Below are positions 11,736 through 24,570 of a stretch of 64,000 nucleotides of DNA, one piece after another. Every line of letters starts with the position of its first letter. Positions within the stretch are counted from its first letter, which is position 1. Origin of the DNA: Gibbula magus (Eukaryota; Mollusca; Gastropoda; Trochida; Trochidae); NCBI GenBank assembly GCA_936450465.1, contig OW388304.1:15047061-15111060 (forward strand). The letters are read 5' to 3'. The notes beneath the pieces are model-generated. The model searched no databases. It saw only the letters and a list, made by a program, of their open reading frames with translations, and was not told where the DNA came from. The position numbers and the translations under genes are program-made.

Positions 11736-13626
11736 TATCTCCAGTGACGTATCACCAGGACCTGAGGATGATCCGGCGTCTCCTGGAACTGTGAAAGCAG
11801 TTATTGGTATCTGTCATTTGGGGATAACACACATACAACGCTTTACATGTGTGAAGCAACTATCTTCCATGAGCCGCAATGTTGATGAAGTTTTTCTTAG
11901 AAATGTACAGGCGAGAGATTGTCAGTCTTCCAAAGTATGTTGCAGATGCGTGAGGGTAAACATAACTCGAAAAATATTATTCCCCCTTAATGACGTCCAT
12001 TCAACCCAAAAGCACAAAAGGAAAGGAAGTGAAATTATATGAAAACTCCTCGTAAAATATGCAGTACATTACACCATCGTATAAGGCGCATTACAAGAAT
12101 AGTTATACAAGCAACCCTGACAGCTGGACAAGAAACATCGACGAGCAGTTGAAGCAGGAACATGGGAAGTCAAGTTTATCTAACCTGTAGATTGCTCCCT
12201 ATAAAAGTTTATGCATTCCCTCTCCCGTCAAGTTAATATGTAAAACAAATCACACATCTGCCTAGTGAAAGGTTAGTTTGTAAACATTATATTTTGAAAG
12301 GTTGGTGAAGAATAGAATGATGAAACATTTTTCTACAAAGAAAAAAAATCGAATTAGAAAATCATGAATCATGCATACCTATTCATAATTAATTTAAATT
12401 AATTAGTTTATGACATGATGTTAATTTATGATTTTAAAAAAGGTAAAACAAACTGGGTGACTCGTGTATAAGAAAACTACTTTTCAATTGCGGTTTTGGT
12501 CATACTTGGAACAACCAAAATGTGTATTCAAAATCGACTTTTATATACTTTCATTAACCCAGAGATTTATATGAAGACATGGACAGAATCATTGACCCTG
12601 ACAAACAAGTGTTTTTATTACAAAATGATTAAATCTGAAATGATAAGGGAGGCTTACTTATCAAGGGTTACTTTAAGAAATTTCGAACGACTCTTTCACC
12701 TTTGAGATGTTCATCTCATGACCTTTGTATTGAGACAAGGTGCTATATAAACATTACTCTGAAGAAAGATTCTGTAAGCTTTGTCGCTTAGATTTAATAG
12801 AAGACGAATACCATTTTTACTTATATGCACTGTGTACACACATCTTAAGCCCTGTTTATACGGCGATCTTTGCACATATGCAATATTGCTTACGATAGTA
12901 ATTATACACACGTGATTAAAAGTAAATTTACTATGCGTTCATACATGTTTCATTTCTGCCGAAGCAAATGGGCTTCCATCTCTTTTAAATATACGATTAG
13001 AGGATTCCTAAAACATGCCAATTAATATATATTAGATGTAAACTAAATGAATAACATTAATTTATATCTGTCAACATTTTTTTTTATTTAGATAGATTTC
13101 GAAGGCCATCGCGTGCAAGAAGGATATTATCCCATATAGAATTTGAAAAAAAATATTAAGAGTTTCTAAAGTTCTCTAATATATTTCTCAACCTGTGTGA
13201 AGTCACTATGTCTGTATATATACGACGAACTGTCACTAGAATATATGGAATAGTGAAAATACCATATTTACTCACGGTAGTAAACATTTGCATCTGGCAC
13301 TGACTAGGTGCAAAGTTGCTTACGGTAGTGAACCATTTGCTTACGGTAGTAAAATATACATGTATATGTGCAAATGCGTCCATACGGCGAATTTTGCTCA
13401 TGTGAGCAAATTTGTATATGTACATGTAATGATTTACAGAGGAATGTCGGGACAGTCTACTGATCACCCAAGCTGGACCGCTGTTCTGTTGATTGGAGCA
13501 GCTTTCTGAATGTTGGAATTTGAATCATTCACGACTGGGCCAGCATGCAGGTATGACGATTGTTTATGTTTTCAATGAAACCTACGATTTATTAATTTTA
13601 GTTAAATCTTAATGTAATTAGTTGTT

Positions 13627-15060
13627 TATATATGTTACAGTCAATATATCAAATCAGTCATTTGGCCAAATGCCTAAATGTTTCAGGCATTTTGTCAAAT
13701 GACTGTGACGGTCAGTCATTTGACAAAATGACTAATTTTCCTAGATATTTAGCTAAATGACTGAAAAATAACACCAGACATTTTACTAAATGCCTAAATG
13801 GGGAAAAAAGATATTTTTAATGAAATGTGTTATTTAATAACATATTAACACAATTGAAGCACAGTTCACAGTCAGGACATATTGTCAGAGTTATACACTG
13901 TTCATATGACTATGTATTACAACAGTTGACATCTACTATTGCACAGGATATTGTTTTATTCTACATTTGCAACGTTTTGTAGCAAACTTGTCCTGACCTC
14001 CACAGTTACATCTTATAAAAACCCTGTCACCCTGTGGTCGATTCCACTTTGACAGCCTCACGTAGTGACATACATTTAGATTTTTCAATTGCTTTCAAAT
14101 TTAAGAGATTTTCTGGACAAATTCGATTTATTTCATGAGAACCTTTTCAATACCACCACATTCAAATACTTTATGTTTGTTCAAAATATAATATTCACTG
14201 TTTGTATTCTTGTCAGGAAAACCGGCATAGAAGCATACATTACTTCGAAATATTTTCAAATTAATCACAATCTTTCCAAAATGAATGTTAAGTCTGATAT
14301 CCTCATATAATTAAACAAGACAATGTCCGGGTTAACCATGTGGAATCTCCAATAGTACATACATCCACTGATTTATCCAATTTTTTTTATATTGAATACC
14401 AATGACTGCTTTCCCAAAGAAAAAAACATGTCTAACAATAAAATTTACCGACGAAGCTGCTTTTGTTGGCCTGATTAGAGATACGAACTGACAGAACAGG
14501 TATTTGAACATTTGTAGAATGGTTCAAATCAAACTTTTTAAGTTGAATGTGCAAAATTACAAAGAAATGGTGATGAATTTTAGGAAATAATGATAATGAA
14601 ATGAATAATGATAATAAAGTGAGAGAGTAAATGCAACTATGTTGGTACTGTCTTGACATCAAACTTTCTTGGAATGAAAACACTGACAAACTTTATAGAA
14701 ACAGCAACGATTTTTCGTGGAAGTTGAAACATTTGGAAAAAGATGAAACTATCTTGGGGTTATTTCACCAAACTTGTATTCTTAATTTTTTGAGTAGAGA
14801 AAACAAGTTTCGTTAATCATTGTTATGGTTGCTCTCACGATAACTACTGGGAACATAACAACTAATTTACTACGTTTATGTGACATACCTTATAACCATT
14901 TTGACATAATGCCTAAACACTAGCAGTCAATTTGTCGAAAACATAGAGTACAATTTCAATCATTAAGCTATATGCCTAGGAGAATTAGTCATTTTGTGAA
15001 ATGACTGACCGTCACATTTGGCCAAATGACTGATTTGACATATTGACTGTAACATATATA
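13627..15060. mobile_element. 1.4-kb TIR element with CATTTGGCCAAATG palindromes
   Basis: The left end (TATATATGTTACAGTCAATA, from 13627) is the near-exact inverse of the right end at about 15014-15060. The match goes on through TCAAATCAGTCATTTGGCC and, after an extra ~38 bp on the left, through TGACGGTCAGTCATTT. Each arm has internal palindromes such as CATTTGGCCAAATG. The terminal TATA-rich bases suggest a TA target. The interior holds a frameshifted coding relic on the minus strand (13936-14110). Confidence 0.7.
13936..14110 (-). pseudogene. Relic of a Cys-rich integrase tail (KRBA2/Ginger-like)
   Basis: On the minus strand one frame reads KSKCMSLREAVKVES before a stop. The overlapping frame continues as QGDRVFIRCNC then TKRCKCRIKQ to a stop at 13936-13938. 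The order 'SLREA...QG..RC.C......RCKC' resembles the C-terminal cysteine-rich segment of KRAB-A domain-containing protein 2-like integrases, which are common in invertebrate genomes. The frame change and missing upstream domain mark it as broken. Identification is from a short motif only. Confidence 0.35.
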
Positions 15061-16380
15061 CCGTGTATACATTTGTACATTGAGTCAATGAGTACTTACA
15101 TTAATTGAAATCTTTTGCCGTTTATTTTTTTACCATTTCATTCAAATATGGATTTCCTACATAAATTACAGTACATGTTTTACCCAACAAGGTATTAAAC
15201 TTGAATTTCGTAATCAATGAGACTATATACATAATATTTGTCATAATTTGATGGTATTATCGCAATAGAATGTCATTTAACAGGTAAAATGTCAATGATT
15301 TGTATATGCATAGGACAGTTAGAAACGTGATGATATAGCAATCGTGACATTCAGTAATGTGTGACAAGGTTAACTTGAAGGAGAAAAGCGTAGGTTGCTA
15401 TGGTGACTTGTGAAATTGACAAGACCCCGTGCCTCGGAAACGCTAGTTGAGTAATACATTTAAAATTTAATTGGATTGCCGTGATATGAACATCATTTAT
15501 CATATGTCTAGTCCGACATTCCTACGCCGGGTGCGCAGGCATCGCACATAAACCGACGTTTAGATTATCTGAAATATCATAATATTGTCATGTTGTAGAA
15601 AAAGGATTTATCTAGCGATTGATATCAGAAGCATGTTTTCCAAAAACATGTTATAGTTGAAACACTAAAATACTCAATGGCTCTTTAATGGAAGTAATTT
15701 ACCTGTCTTCATGTATATTGATATCATTTGATAATTAAGCAATATGCTTTCTTCTTATTGGATTAGATTGACTGAAACACATTCTGTATAAATACGAGTA
15801 AATGAGGAATGAAGCAAAAATATTTTGTCAAGAATGTATCTTTGGAGGTTCACACATACAATTAATGACTTCCGTAACTGTCACACTTATTTCTACGTAC
15901 TGCATAAACTGCATGATTAAATTCCCTTCTTCTGAATTCAACCCATTGCAGGGACTCTCTAAATTGTCTCTACCCAAAGCGATACACTAACGTTGGGGAT
16001 AACCTTTCATTTATTCGTAGGTCGAGCGTTGACTCATAAGGCCTACTTGTTTCATGACTGTACGTCCATTAGTATTGAGTGACGGCGGTTCTCTATAACT
16101 TTTGAATTGTTTTTCTTTGAATTGTAGTTGCATTGGTGTGTTAGCAAAAACTACAATACAAGCCCATGTGTCCCAAACCCGCCATATATATGGCAGATAT
16201 GGACGTCCACCTGTCACGTCTCTTATCAGTACATTTGGAAACCGTGAATCTGTAGCATTTTGAGTATTAAAAATCAACATGTCAGGGTGTGGATAACTTA
16301 GGATTATTTTGGTTGACATTTTCTTTTTTATTATTTTGCGTTCGTCACGCATTTGTATAAGCTTATAACTAGTTGTGCGC
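15061..16380. other. No gene recognised
   Basis: AT-rich sequence without a convincing exon. The 145-codon frame on the minus strand at 16011-16448 resembles no family I know, and its start lies inside the 85-bp MITE copy, so I treat it as chance. Confidence 0.4.
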
Positions 16381-16465
16381 CATTCCCTTCCCACCGTTAC
16401 ACCATTCAGATTTCCAATCCTCACTTCGGAATCGGAAGGGAGCAACATCTGTGGGAAGAGAATTG
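16381..16465. mobile_element. Second, diverged copy of the 85-bp MITE
   Basis: The length is again exactly 85 bp. The left end is CATTCCCTTCCCAC and the right end, inverted, is CAATTCTCTTCCCACAG. Flanks GTTGTGCGC (16372-16380) and ACTGTGCGC (16466-16474) agree at 7 of 9 positions, as for an aged 9-bp target duplication. A related right end (TGTGGGAAGAGAATG, 11576-11590) marks a third, truncated copy. Confidence 0.65.
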
Positions 16466-17283
16466 ACTGTGCGCGGATACAAAGGCGATTATATTTTGTT
16501 CCAAGTAAATTAGTAAGTAAGTCTTTCTAAGTGTATTAATCTTCAACAGTCAGATAAGAGGGACAGTTTTAATTCCTCACGTCGGATGGTTCCAATGGTT
16601 TCCCCTAAGGACAGTAGCACAGAACGTCTTGCGAGACAGTTTGGCAGGTCGGTTTTCATGTAGGCTAGGCCTACCATTCATGTGCGCTCTTACTTAAAAT
16701 GGCGATAATGCTCTTATGTCTGCTATCTTGGGAAATAATCAGTTATTATATCAGTATTCCATTTCTTAATGAATATCTAAAAACAGCAATTCGGTTTCAC
16801 TGGATTCCAATGTGAATGTAATATAAGAGCGGATATGTTCCTCTTTGACTTTTCCGAAATAGGAATCTGTCGATCATCCTCGGTTTTAAAACAAATTTGT
16901 AAAATCCTTGATTAATTTATTCTCTATGGTGAGATTTGTTTTCTTAGTAGTTTAAAAATACTTTAGCACAGACTGCTGGGAATCATTGCCGTTATTTTAA
17001 TCAAATGAAAAAGTATGTTCTAAAATTAATTCATCCGTTTTAAATATGACATCTTTGCGTTTTCTGATTAAACTTCTCATAATAAAAATATAATGGCCAT
17101 AGTTTTGTTAAATATTCACTCACATTTCTCATTATAAACATTATTTAAACTTTTTAGTTATGTTGCTTGCTTGTTACTCCAAGTATGTCTCATCAGACAC
17201 CATAAAGTACGTTTTGGTCTGTTGACTGTTATGAGCGAAACTGACGACCTATTCAAAGGTATGAGCAGGTGAACTAACACTAA

Positions 17284-20200
17284 TGTTTAATAATAATAAT
17301 AATAATAACTAGGATTGACGCGTCAATACTTAGGTCTTCAAGACTTTTGCTTGACCTTGAACTCCATGCTGGACTCTCGGTTATTCGCCAGTTATTATGC
17401 TTTAAAATGAGCTATCAAACATGTCTCTATCTTCAGTAGTTATTTTACAAAAATTATCCAAAGACAATGAACCTCTGAAAATGGAACAATCGCTTATTAA
17501 TGGACCCCTACATGACCTTTCTCACAATTAAGACAAAATGGTTAATATTTTCATACTAAGTTGCAACATAGAAAGTATTGTGCTTTAATTTCCACTTAAG
17601 TAGATGTAACCAACTCTCCCTTTGAACATACAGTAGAAGAACACACTTTTAAAAAATGACCATGTTAAAGGACATATTTTTAAAATTTTAGGAAGAAATT
17701 CAAAATCCGGTCGAAACAGTCCTCTCAGGAGTTAATTTTCTTCAAAATGAGCTATCACACATAGCTGTATGTATTGCCGTGAATTAGGAGAAGACTTTTA
17801 AAGACACGCACCCTCAAAAACGCGAAAGTTAAAAAAAAATCAGTTTTATCGAAATAGCAAAAAATCTATTATTACGGCCGAAAATCGCTATAGGCTAAAT
17901 CGATGAGGAATGTTGTTGCCCACATAGTGGTGAAAGTTTTGTGCAAATATATTGACTTGTTCTCGAGATATTAAGGTACAAAGTTTAGACTTCAAGGGGA
18001 GATAACTCGCGAAAGAAGTCGAAAATCAAAAATCGGCCACAACAGTCCTCTCAGGAATTCATTTATCTTTCAAATAAGCTATCACACATAGCTGTATGTA
18101 TTGCTGTGAATTAGGAGAAGATTTTCAAAGACACGTACCCTCAAAACCGCGAAAGTTCACAAAAAATTCAGTTTTTTCGAAATAGCAAGAAATCTATATA
18201 TACGGCCGAAAAAATGACATTAACTTTTTTTGTGGGGAATGTTGTTGCGCACATTTTGGTGAAAGTTTTAAGAAAATATATTGATTAGTATTCGAGTTAT
18301 GAAGGTTTAAAGTTTTAACTTCAAGGGGAGATAACTCGCGAAAGAAGTCGAAAATCAAAAAAGTGGCTCGTTAAAATCTAAGTTGGGTCACAAGCTATCA
18401 TCTCTGAAAGTTTGAAGAAAATCGGTCAAGCCGTTACTGCTGGAGCGATGACACAAAAAATCTGGAAAGAATAATAATAATAACTAGGATTGACGCGTCA
18501 ATACTTAGGTCTTCAAGACTTCTACTTGACCTAGAACTCCATGTTGGACTTAGGGTTATTCGTCTGTTTCTCCGCTTTAAAATGAGCTATCAAACATGTC
18601 TCTATCTTAAGTAGTTTTTTTTACAAAAATTCTCCAAAGAAGGTACCCCTCTGAAAACGGAAAAATCACATATTAATGGACCCCTACATTACATTTCTCA
18701 CGATGAAGACAAAATGGTTAATATTTCCATACTAAGGTGTAACATAGAAAATGTTGCGCTTTAATTTCCACTGAAGAAGATGCAATCATCATTTAGATTG
18801 CATACATAATAAATGCATTATGCTGTTCTGAATATTCAAGAAAATAGTCAAAAATGCTTAAATTTGGACCCCTAGACATCGCTTGCGATGTTCGAGGCTT
18901 AAGTATCAACTTTTTGATGAAAGCGGTCAACATAAAAGTTGTTCTTCTTGAAATTGTGCATACGTAGGTGTATGTCAAATTTCAATAGCATGAGAAGTTA
19001 AGCAGTTATGAACCTTTCAACTTTGTTGAAAATGGCGATTTTTTTAAAATGACAAACTTCTATGACTTGTCACAAAAAAACTAAGATAGATTTGAGCTTG
19101 AAAAATATTATCCTTAATAAATGACGTTTCTACATCACCATGATCTATTTAAAGTCTTCCTATCTTCAGTGGTTCATTATCAATAATTCCCCAAAGGATA
19201 AACACCTCAAAAAGTCTCAAAATCCAAATATTTCACTGTTTTGGGAATATGCTCAAATTATGCCCAAACTAATAACTTTTATATGATAATGATGTGTTAT
19301 GGAATTGTTATACAAGTTATTATCAAGAGATTGAAATAAGTAACTATGACATAAATTAATTTGTTACAGAGTTATGCAACTTTGAACATGCAGCCCAAAA
19401 ACGCACTTTTTCAAAAGGTCAAAATTCAAGGGCACATAACTCGACTTCTATGACAAAATTCAAAATTCCGGTTCGTCAGAATGTCACACGTTCCTTCAGC
19501 TTTCCAATGAGCTATCACACATAGCTGTATGTGTTGCCGGGATTTAGAAGAAGATTTTCAAAGACGCGTACCCTAAAAACCGCGAAAATGCACAAATTTT
19601 TCAGTTTTTGCGAAATAGCAAAAACTCTATTATTACGGCCGAAAACCGCTATAGGCCTAATCGATGGGGAATGTTGTTGCCCACATTTTGGTGAAAGTTT
19701 TGTGCAAATATCTTAATTAGTACTCGAGATATTAAGGTATAAAGTTTTAACTTCAAGGGGAGATAACTCGCGAAAGAAGTCGAAAATCAAAAAAGTGGCT
19801 CGTTAAAATCTAAGTTGGGTCACAGGCTATCATCCCTGAAAGTTTGAAGAAAATCGGTCAAGCCGTTACTGCTGGAGCGACGACACAAAAAATCTGCAAA
19901 CAATAATAATAATAACTAGGATTGCCACAGGCAATACTTAGGTCGTCAAGACTTTTGCTTGACCTAGAACTATATGATGGTCTCTCGGTTATTCATCAGT
20001 TTCTCTGCTTTAAAATGAGCTATCAAACATATCTCTATCTTCAGTAGTTTTTTTACAAAAATTCTCCGAAGAAGGTACCCCTCTGAAAATCTAAAAATCA
20101 CGTATTAATGAACCCCTACATGACCTTTCTAACGATTAAACAAAATGGCAAATATTTTCATAATAAGGTGTGACATAGGATATGTTAGACTTTGATTTCC

Positions 20201-21435
20201 ACGTAAGAAGAAGAGATCATCATAAAGATTGCACACACAATTAATACGCTATGTTCTTCTGAATATTCAGGAAAATACCCAAAAATGCTCATTTTCGTAC
20301 CCCTAGACATCGTTCGCGATGTTCGAGGCTTAACTATCAACCTTTTGATGAAAGCGGTCAACATAAAAGTTGTTCTTCTTGAAATTGTGCATACGTAGGT
20401 GTATGTAAAAAGGTCAATAGCATAAGAAGTTAAGCAGTTATGAACCTTTCAACTTTGTTGAAAATGACGATTTTCGAAAAATGACAATCTTCTATGACTT
20501 GTCACACGTAAAGTATGACAGACACATGCTTGAAAGTTATTGTACTGAATAAACTTATATCTCTCCTTCAAAATGAGCTATTAAACATGTTTGTATCTTC
20601 AGTGGTTTGCGATCGAAAATTCTTCTAAAAATATGCCCCTCAAAAGTTCTCAAAATCACGAAATTTCATATCTTTGAGCAAATGATATATTTGTGATTAA
20701 ACTATTAACTTTTACATGATAAAGATCTACAACAGAAATGTTAGGTAATGTATCTGCATCCGATTGCAATAAGTAACTTTGACGTATCTTTATTAATAAC
20801 AGAGTAACGTCCCTTTGAACATAATGCCAAAATTCGAACTTATAAAAAAAGGACCATGTTCAAGTGCAGATAACCGAAATTCCAGGACGAAATTCAAAAT
20901 TCGGCCACAAGAGACCCCTTAACAATTCATTTATCTTCATAATAAGCTATCATGCATAGCTGTAACCATAAAACTGAGGGAGGAGTACATTTTCAAAGAC
21001 GCATACCCTGAAAACCGCGAAAATTCACCAAATTTTCAGTTTTTTCGAAATAGCAAAAAATCTATTATTACGGCCGAAAACCACTATATGACCATTCGAT
21101 GGAGGACGTTGTAGCGCACACTTTGGTGAAAGTTTTGTGAAATTATCACGAATAGTTTTCGAGTTATTAAGGTTTGAAGTTTTAACTTCAAGGGGAGATA
21201 ACTCAAGAAAGAAGTCGAAAGTCCAAAATTGGACTGAAGTCTGCACAAATTTAGGTCACAGGCTATCATCCCTGAAATTTTCAAAAAGATCGGTCCAACC
21301 GTCTTGTCAGCATTTTCCGTACAAAAAAAGGTACAAATAATAATAATAATAATAATAAGAAAAACCAGGATAATAACAATAGGTCTTCTGACTTTCGTCT
21401 TGAAGACCTAAATATAGTCACAAGTGACGATAAAA
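17284..21435 (+). repeat. Tandem array A of ~1.2-1.4-kb hairpin-junction units
   Basis: Units start at about 17309, 18482 and 19913 with AACTAGGATTG and end near 21345. Spacing is ~1173, ~1431 and ~1430 bp. Each begins with (AAT)n, then AACTAG, a palindrome, and AGGTC(T/G)TCAAGACTT; each ends with AAATCGGTCAAGCCGTTACT and CACAAAAAATCTG. Within units, sub-repeats share TTTTTTCGAAATAGCAA, TTATTACGGCCGAAAA and GGGGAGATAACTCGCGAAAG. The array closes with ACCTAAATATAGTCACAAGTGACGA. No protein is encoded. Read on the minus strand, each unit ends palindrome-(C)CTAG-T, like a Helitron 3' end. Confidence 0.8.
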
Positions 21436-24400
21436 GGATTCAGCGAAATATGTGATCATTTCCAAAGAAGACAAAGAGTTTGCAGCAATACCTAAAATGT
21501 TAATGCTAATACAAAAAGATGTTCAGCTGTGATATGTGTAAGTAAAGTATTGCAAATGTAAATGATAAAGCAAATGAATTTGGTTTTAATGGATAGTTTT
21601 ATTTTTTCAAATAAAAATATTAACATGAAAGAAAGAGCTGTTTAACATACACTCAGTGTATGAGATCGATAATTTAACAGTACACTTATCATCATAAAAT
21701 TTGTAGGTGTTTTTAAAAAAGGAAAATGTACAAAAAAACACTGAGCAACACTTTACAAATTTCCTATACCCTCGAGATGAAATATTACAATACATATTTG
21801 TATTTGTCAACGTTATGAAGATTATTGATTATATTGAATTGTCAGCTTCAGGAGATTCGACAACTGCATGTAAAAAGCAAGTTATATGCCTCATATGGCT
21901 TTTGGTGAGTTCAGATAGTCAATCAAGTTACTCCACTTCAGCTGCCAGTTTCAAGAAATAAATTACACAACGAAATACCAATAGATGTTCACATTGACAT
22001 TCTTTTGATTTGCATTTTCCCATGATAGTTAATTTTCAAATTTTGAATACGCTGATCACACATGATCCGTGAACATATAACTATATAACGATGAAGTTGA
22101 ATATCCAAATTGACTTCTCAATATAGTTATTATTAACAAACCGAATGTGTTGGAAATGATGGATAAACATTGATATTGTTTAAAATGCCTTAAAGTTTGA
22201 TAGGTGAGGTGAGGTGATGCGTTTTTTTAACACAGCTTTCAACAGTATTGCACTTATGTCTTGTGTATCACGAGTATTTTGGCAGGGAGAAAGCCCTTCA
22301 GCACCATTATGGAAACGCATTTCAGTGAAATGAGTTAGCATCGGCTGTTATTATCTAACTATTAATGGAACGGCGCTGACAATCAAAACAGCAGCAAAAA
22401 CTGTCGAGCAGTACTCAACAGCAAATATTGTTACTGTGTCCCTGTCAAGATTCGAAGCTCTATTACGCCTATAAAGCTTTAAATAACTTGGGATAATTAA
22501 AGAACATCATTTTAAAGACACAACTCTACTACGTGTATATTGTAAAAAAAAATACATAACAGTTTTCTTCAACTTCAAGACCTTATGTCTGAACGATATT
22601 ATAGTTCGGTAAAATCTAAAGTCAGGAATACTGCTAATAACCACTAATGATTATTAATTGAACATTATCAATCTCCAATGTCAGACATAAGAAATCGAAA
22701 AAAAAATATGTAAAGAAAATTGTAGATTTCATATATACACCTATTCAAAAGTACCCACAAGACAAGACAAATTATGAAATTACATTGTATGAATATGTTT
22801 AAAGGGAACATTTTGTATCAGTTAATAAATGCAAAATAAAACTTGGACCCCAGGCAATGTTAAACGTATTAAAATTAAATTAAGTCGTTATTTTCTCAAA
22901 CACAAATTACATGTAGTTTGAGGCTAACATGCAGAAAATAATGATCTAGTTCTGAAATGACCAATGTGTATTGTTCACAAACTATTGATATGAAAATGAT
23001 GTGCTATATATTGAAGACTGAACGTTTTTAGAGTGGAAAAGTTGTAGGATGAACCATTGTCGTTTGACAATATTTCGAACCTGCTTCAACTTGAAGTCTT
23101 TGAGATTCTGCTTTAGTTTGTCCAGATGATGTGTCATTGGATTGAGAGTAAATCCAAATTCCCAGTAGTTTCTGACTGTCAAGAGTCGTTGTAGTCGGAT
23201 CACAAGTGCTTACTTATAGCATCAGCTTAAGTAATGTTCGACATTGCAGTTGCACGTTGCAGAAAATCCAAAGACTACATAATTTCCGTTTGTATAGAAG
23301 AGTCTCCTTATGGTTCCTCAGCAAACAAGTCAGTATCTTCTCACTGATGTGGACAGGCACGTCCAATAAGGCAGTCTGCCTTCAGGATAACATTACACTA
23401 ACAGCAGTGTTAGTGTAAAAGTACACGTTTTGTAACTTCAAAGATCTCCTATGTGCATCTTCATTGTGTTCTTTAACATTGCCAATCACTTTGGCTGCAG
23501 AAATAAGTAAATGCGTTTCTGTACATTGTCACACGGGGTCAACAGTTACTTATTTGAACTATGTTTATAGTGTCTCTCCCCTCAAAGTGAAACACAAACA
23601 CATGTCATAAGGCATACAATGTTTTGCCTCAGCAATGCACATATATACTTCTGCCTCACATCCAGAAAATTATACATCATCAATGAAAATCCTAAAGGCA
23701 GAGTGGCATCATGGTTAAAAAGATTTTCCTCAAGCTGATGTTCATGACACTCTAATTCTGCATTGTCTCATCCAACCATCATCCATGGAACAAGAACATT
23801 CAGCACAAAGTTGATGACACAAAATGTCAATCCGCAAGTTACTGTTCAGCACCTTAATGTCAACATTTAACCAGAAAAACAATTGTCATTCAATGAAAAA
23901 GATACATCACTTAAACTTACTGCGGGGGTCAACTTCAATACTCGCTCATGCATACAGTACCATTTATGTTAAATACAGTAAAAATGCAAAACCTCAATTG
24001 TGAAAACATAAAATATTGATACAAGTAGTTCCATTGCCTTATGAACACATTGATTAGGTGTATATACAAACATGATAACTGGATTCCCAAGTGTAAACAC
24101 GGATATATTAGACATTACGAGGGTAAGTGAGAGAAAGCCAAAAATGGTACCAACAGGCAACAAAGTGATTACTCCTCAGATTTAAAGTAAACAAATCCTG
24201 ATAATATAAAATATATTTCAATCACTTGCCAAAATATGTGTCTACTTAATTAATGAACTGACTGCATATTCTGCTTGAAACAACAAAATATTTAACTTAT
24301 TCTAACTGTTAACTATATATCCAATTCTTAATAGAGTTTCACTTACCCTCGTAATATCAAATGAACTAAACTTAACTAATTAACTAATACTAAGTAACTA

Positions 24401-24440
24401 ATAATGATTAACTAATACTTATGAACTATGTAAATGAAGG
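21436..24440. other. No gene recognised; one partial SINE-like tail
   Basis: AT-rich DNA between the array and the Helentron gene. GGTGAGGTGAGGTGATG at about 22204 followed by AACACAGCTTTCAACAGTATT resembles the tail of the tRNA-derived repeat at 39118-39482. The rest may include the 3' flank of the Helentron, but I could not place its edge. Confidence 0.4.
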
Positions 24441-24444
24441 GGAG

Positions 24445-24512
24445 CCACCCGGTATTTTAAATCCCCCCTGCACACCTTCACAGATATGGTGTGCAAATAT
24501 ATAAGTGGGTGG
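24445..24512 (-). repeat. Nested hairpin downstream of the Helentron gene
   Basis: The inner stem TGCACACC (24469-24476) pairs with GGTGTGCA (24488-24495) around an 11-nt loop. The outer stem CCACCC (24445-24450) pairs with GGGTGG (24507-24512). It lies ~60 bp beyond the stop codon of the minus-strand Helentron gene, where a 3'-terminal hairpin of a rolling-circle element could be. It could instead be a transcription-end structure. Confidence 0.5.
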
Positions 24513-24570
24513 AGGTGCCTGCTCAGGATTACTGATTTGTCAATATTTTGTCAACCACGTTATGATCTTT

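Noticed and set aside
11475..12042. Two short plus-strand frames sharing a VGREW/GREC-like motif, suggesting a repeated exon
   Set aside because: The shared motif is the end of the 85-bp MITE (TGTGGGAAGAGAATG) read in frame.
13627..15060. Use of the 85-codon minus-strand frame at 14432-14689 as part of the integrase
   Set aside because: Its sequence shows no integrase motif and is not continuous with the Cys-rich relic.
16011..16448. 145-codon open frame on the minus strand
   Set aside because: It resembles no known family, its start is in the 85-bp MITE, and its codon pattern looks random. Kept only as chance sequence.
17284..21435. CRISPR-like or regular direct repeat array
   Set aside because: Units are over 1 kb, lack spacers and lie in a eukaryotic genome; ordinary tandem repeats explain them.
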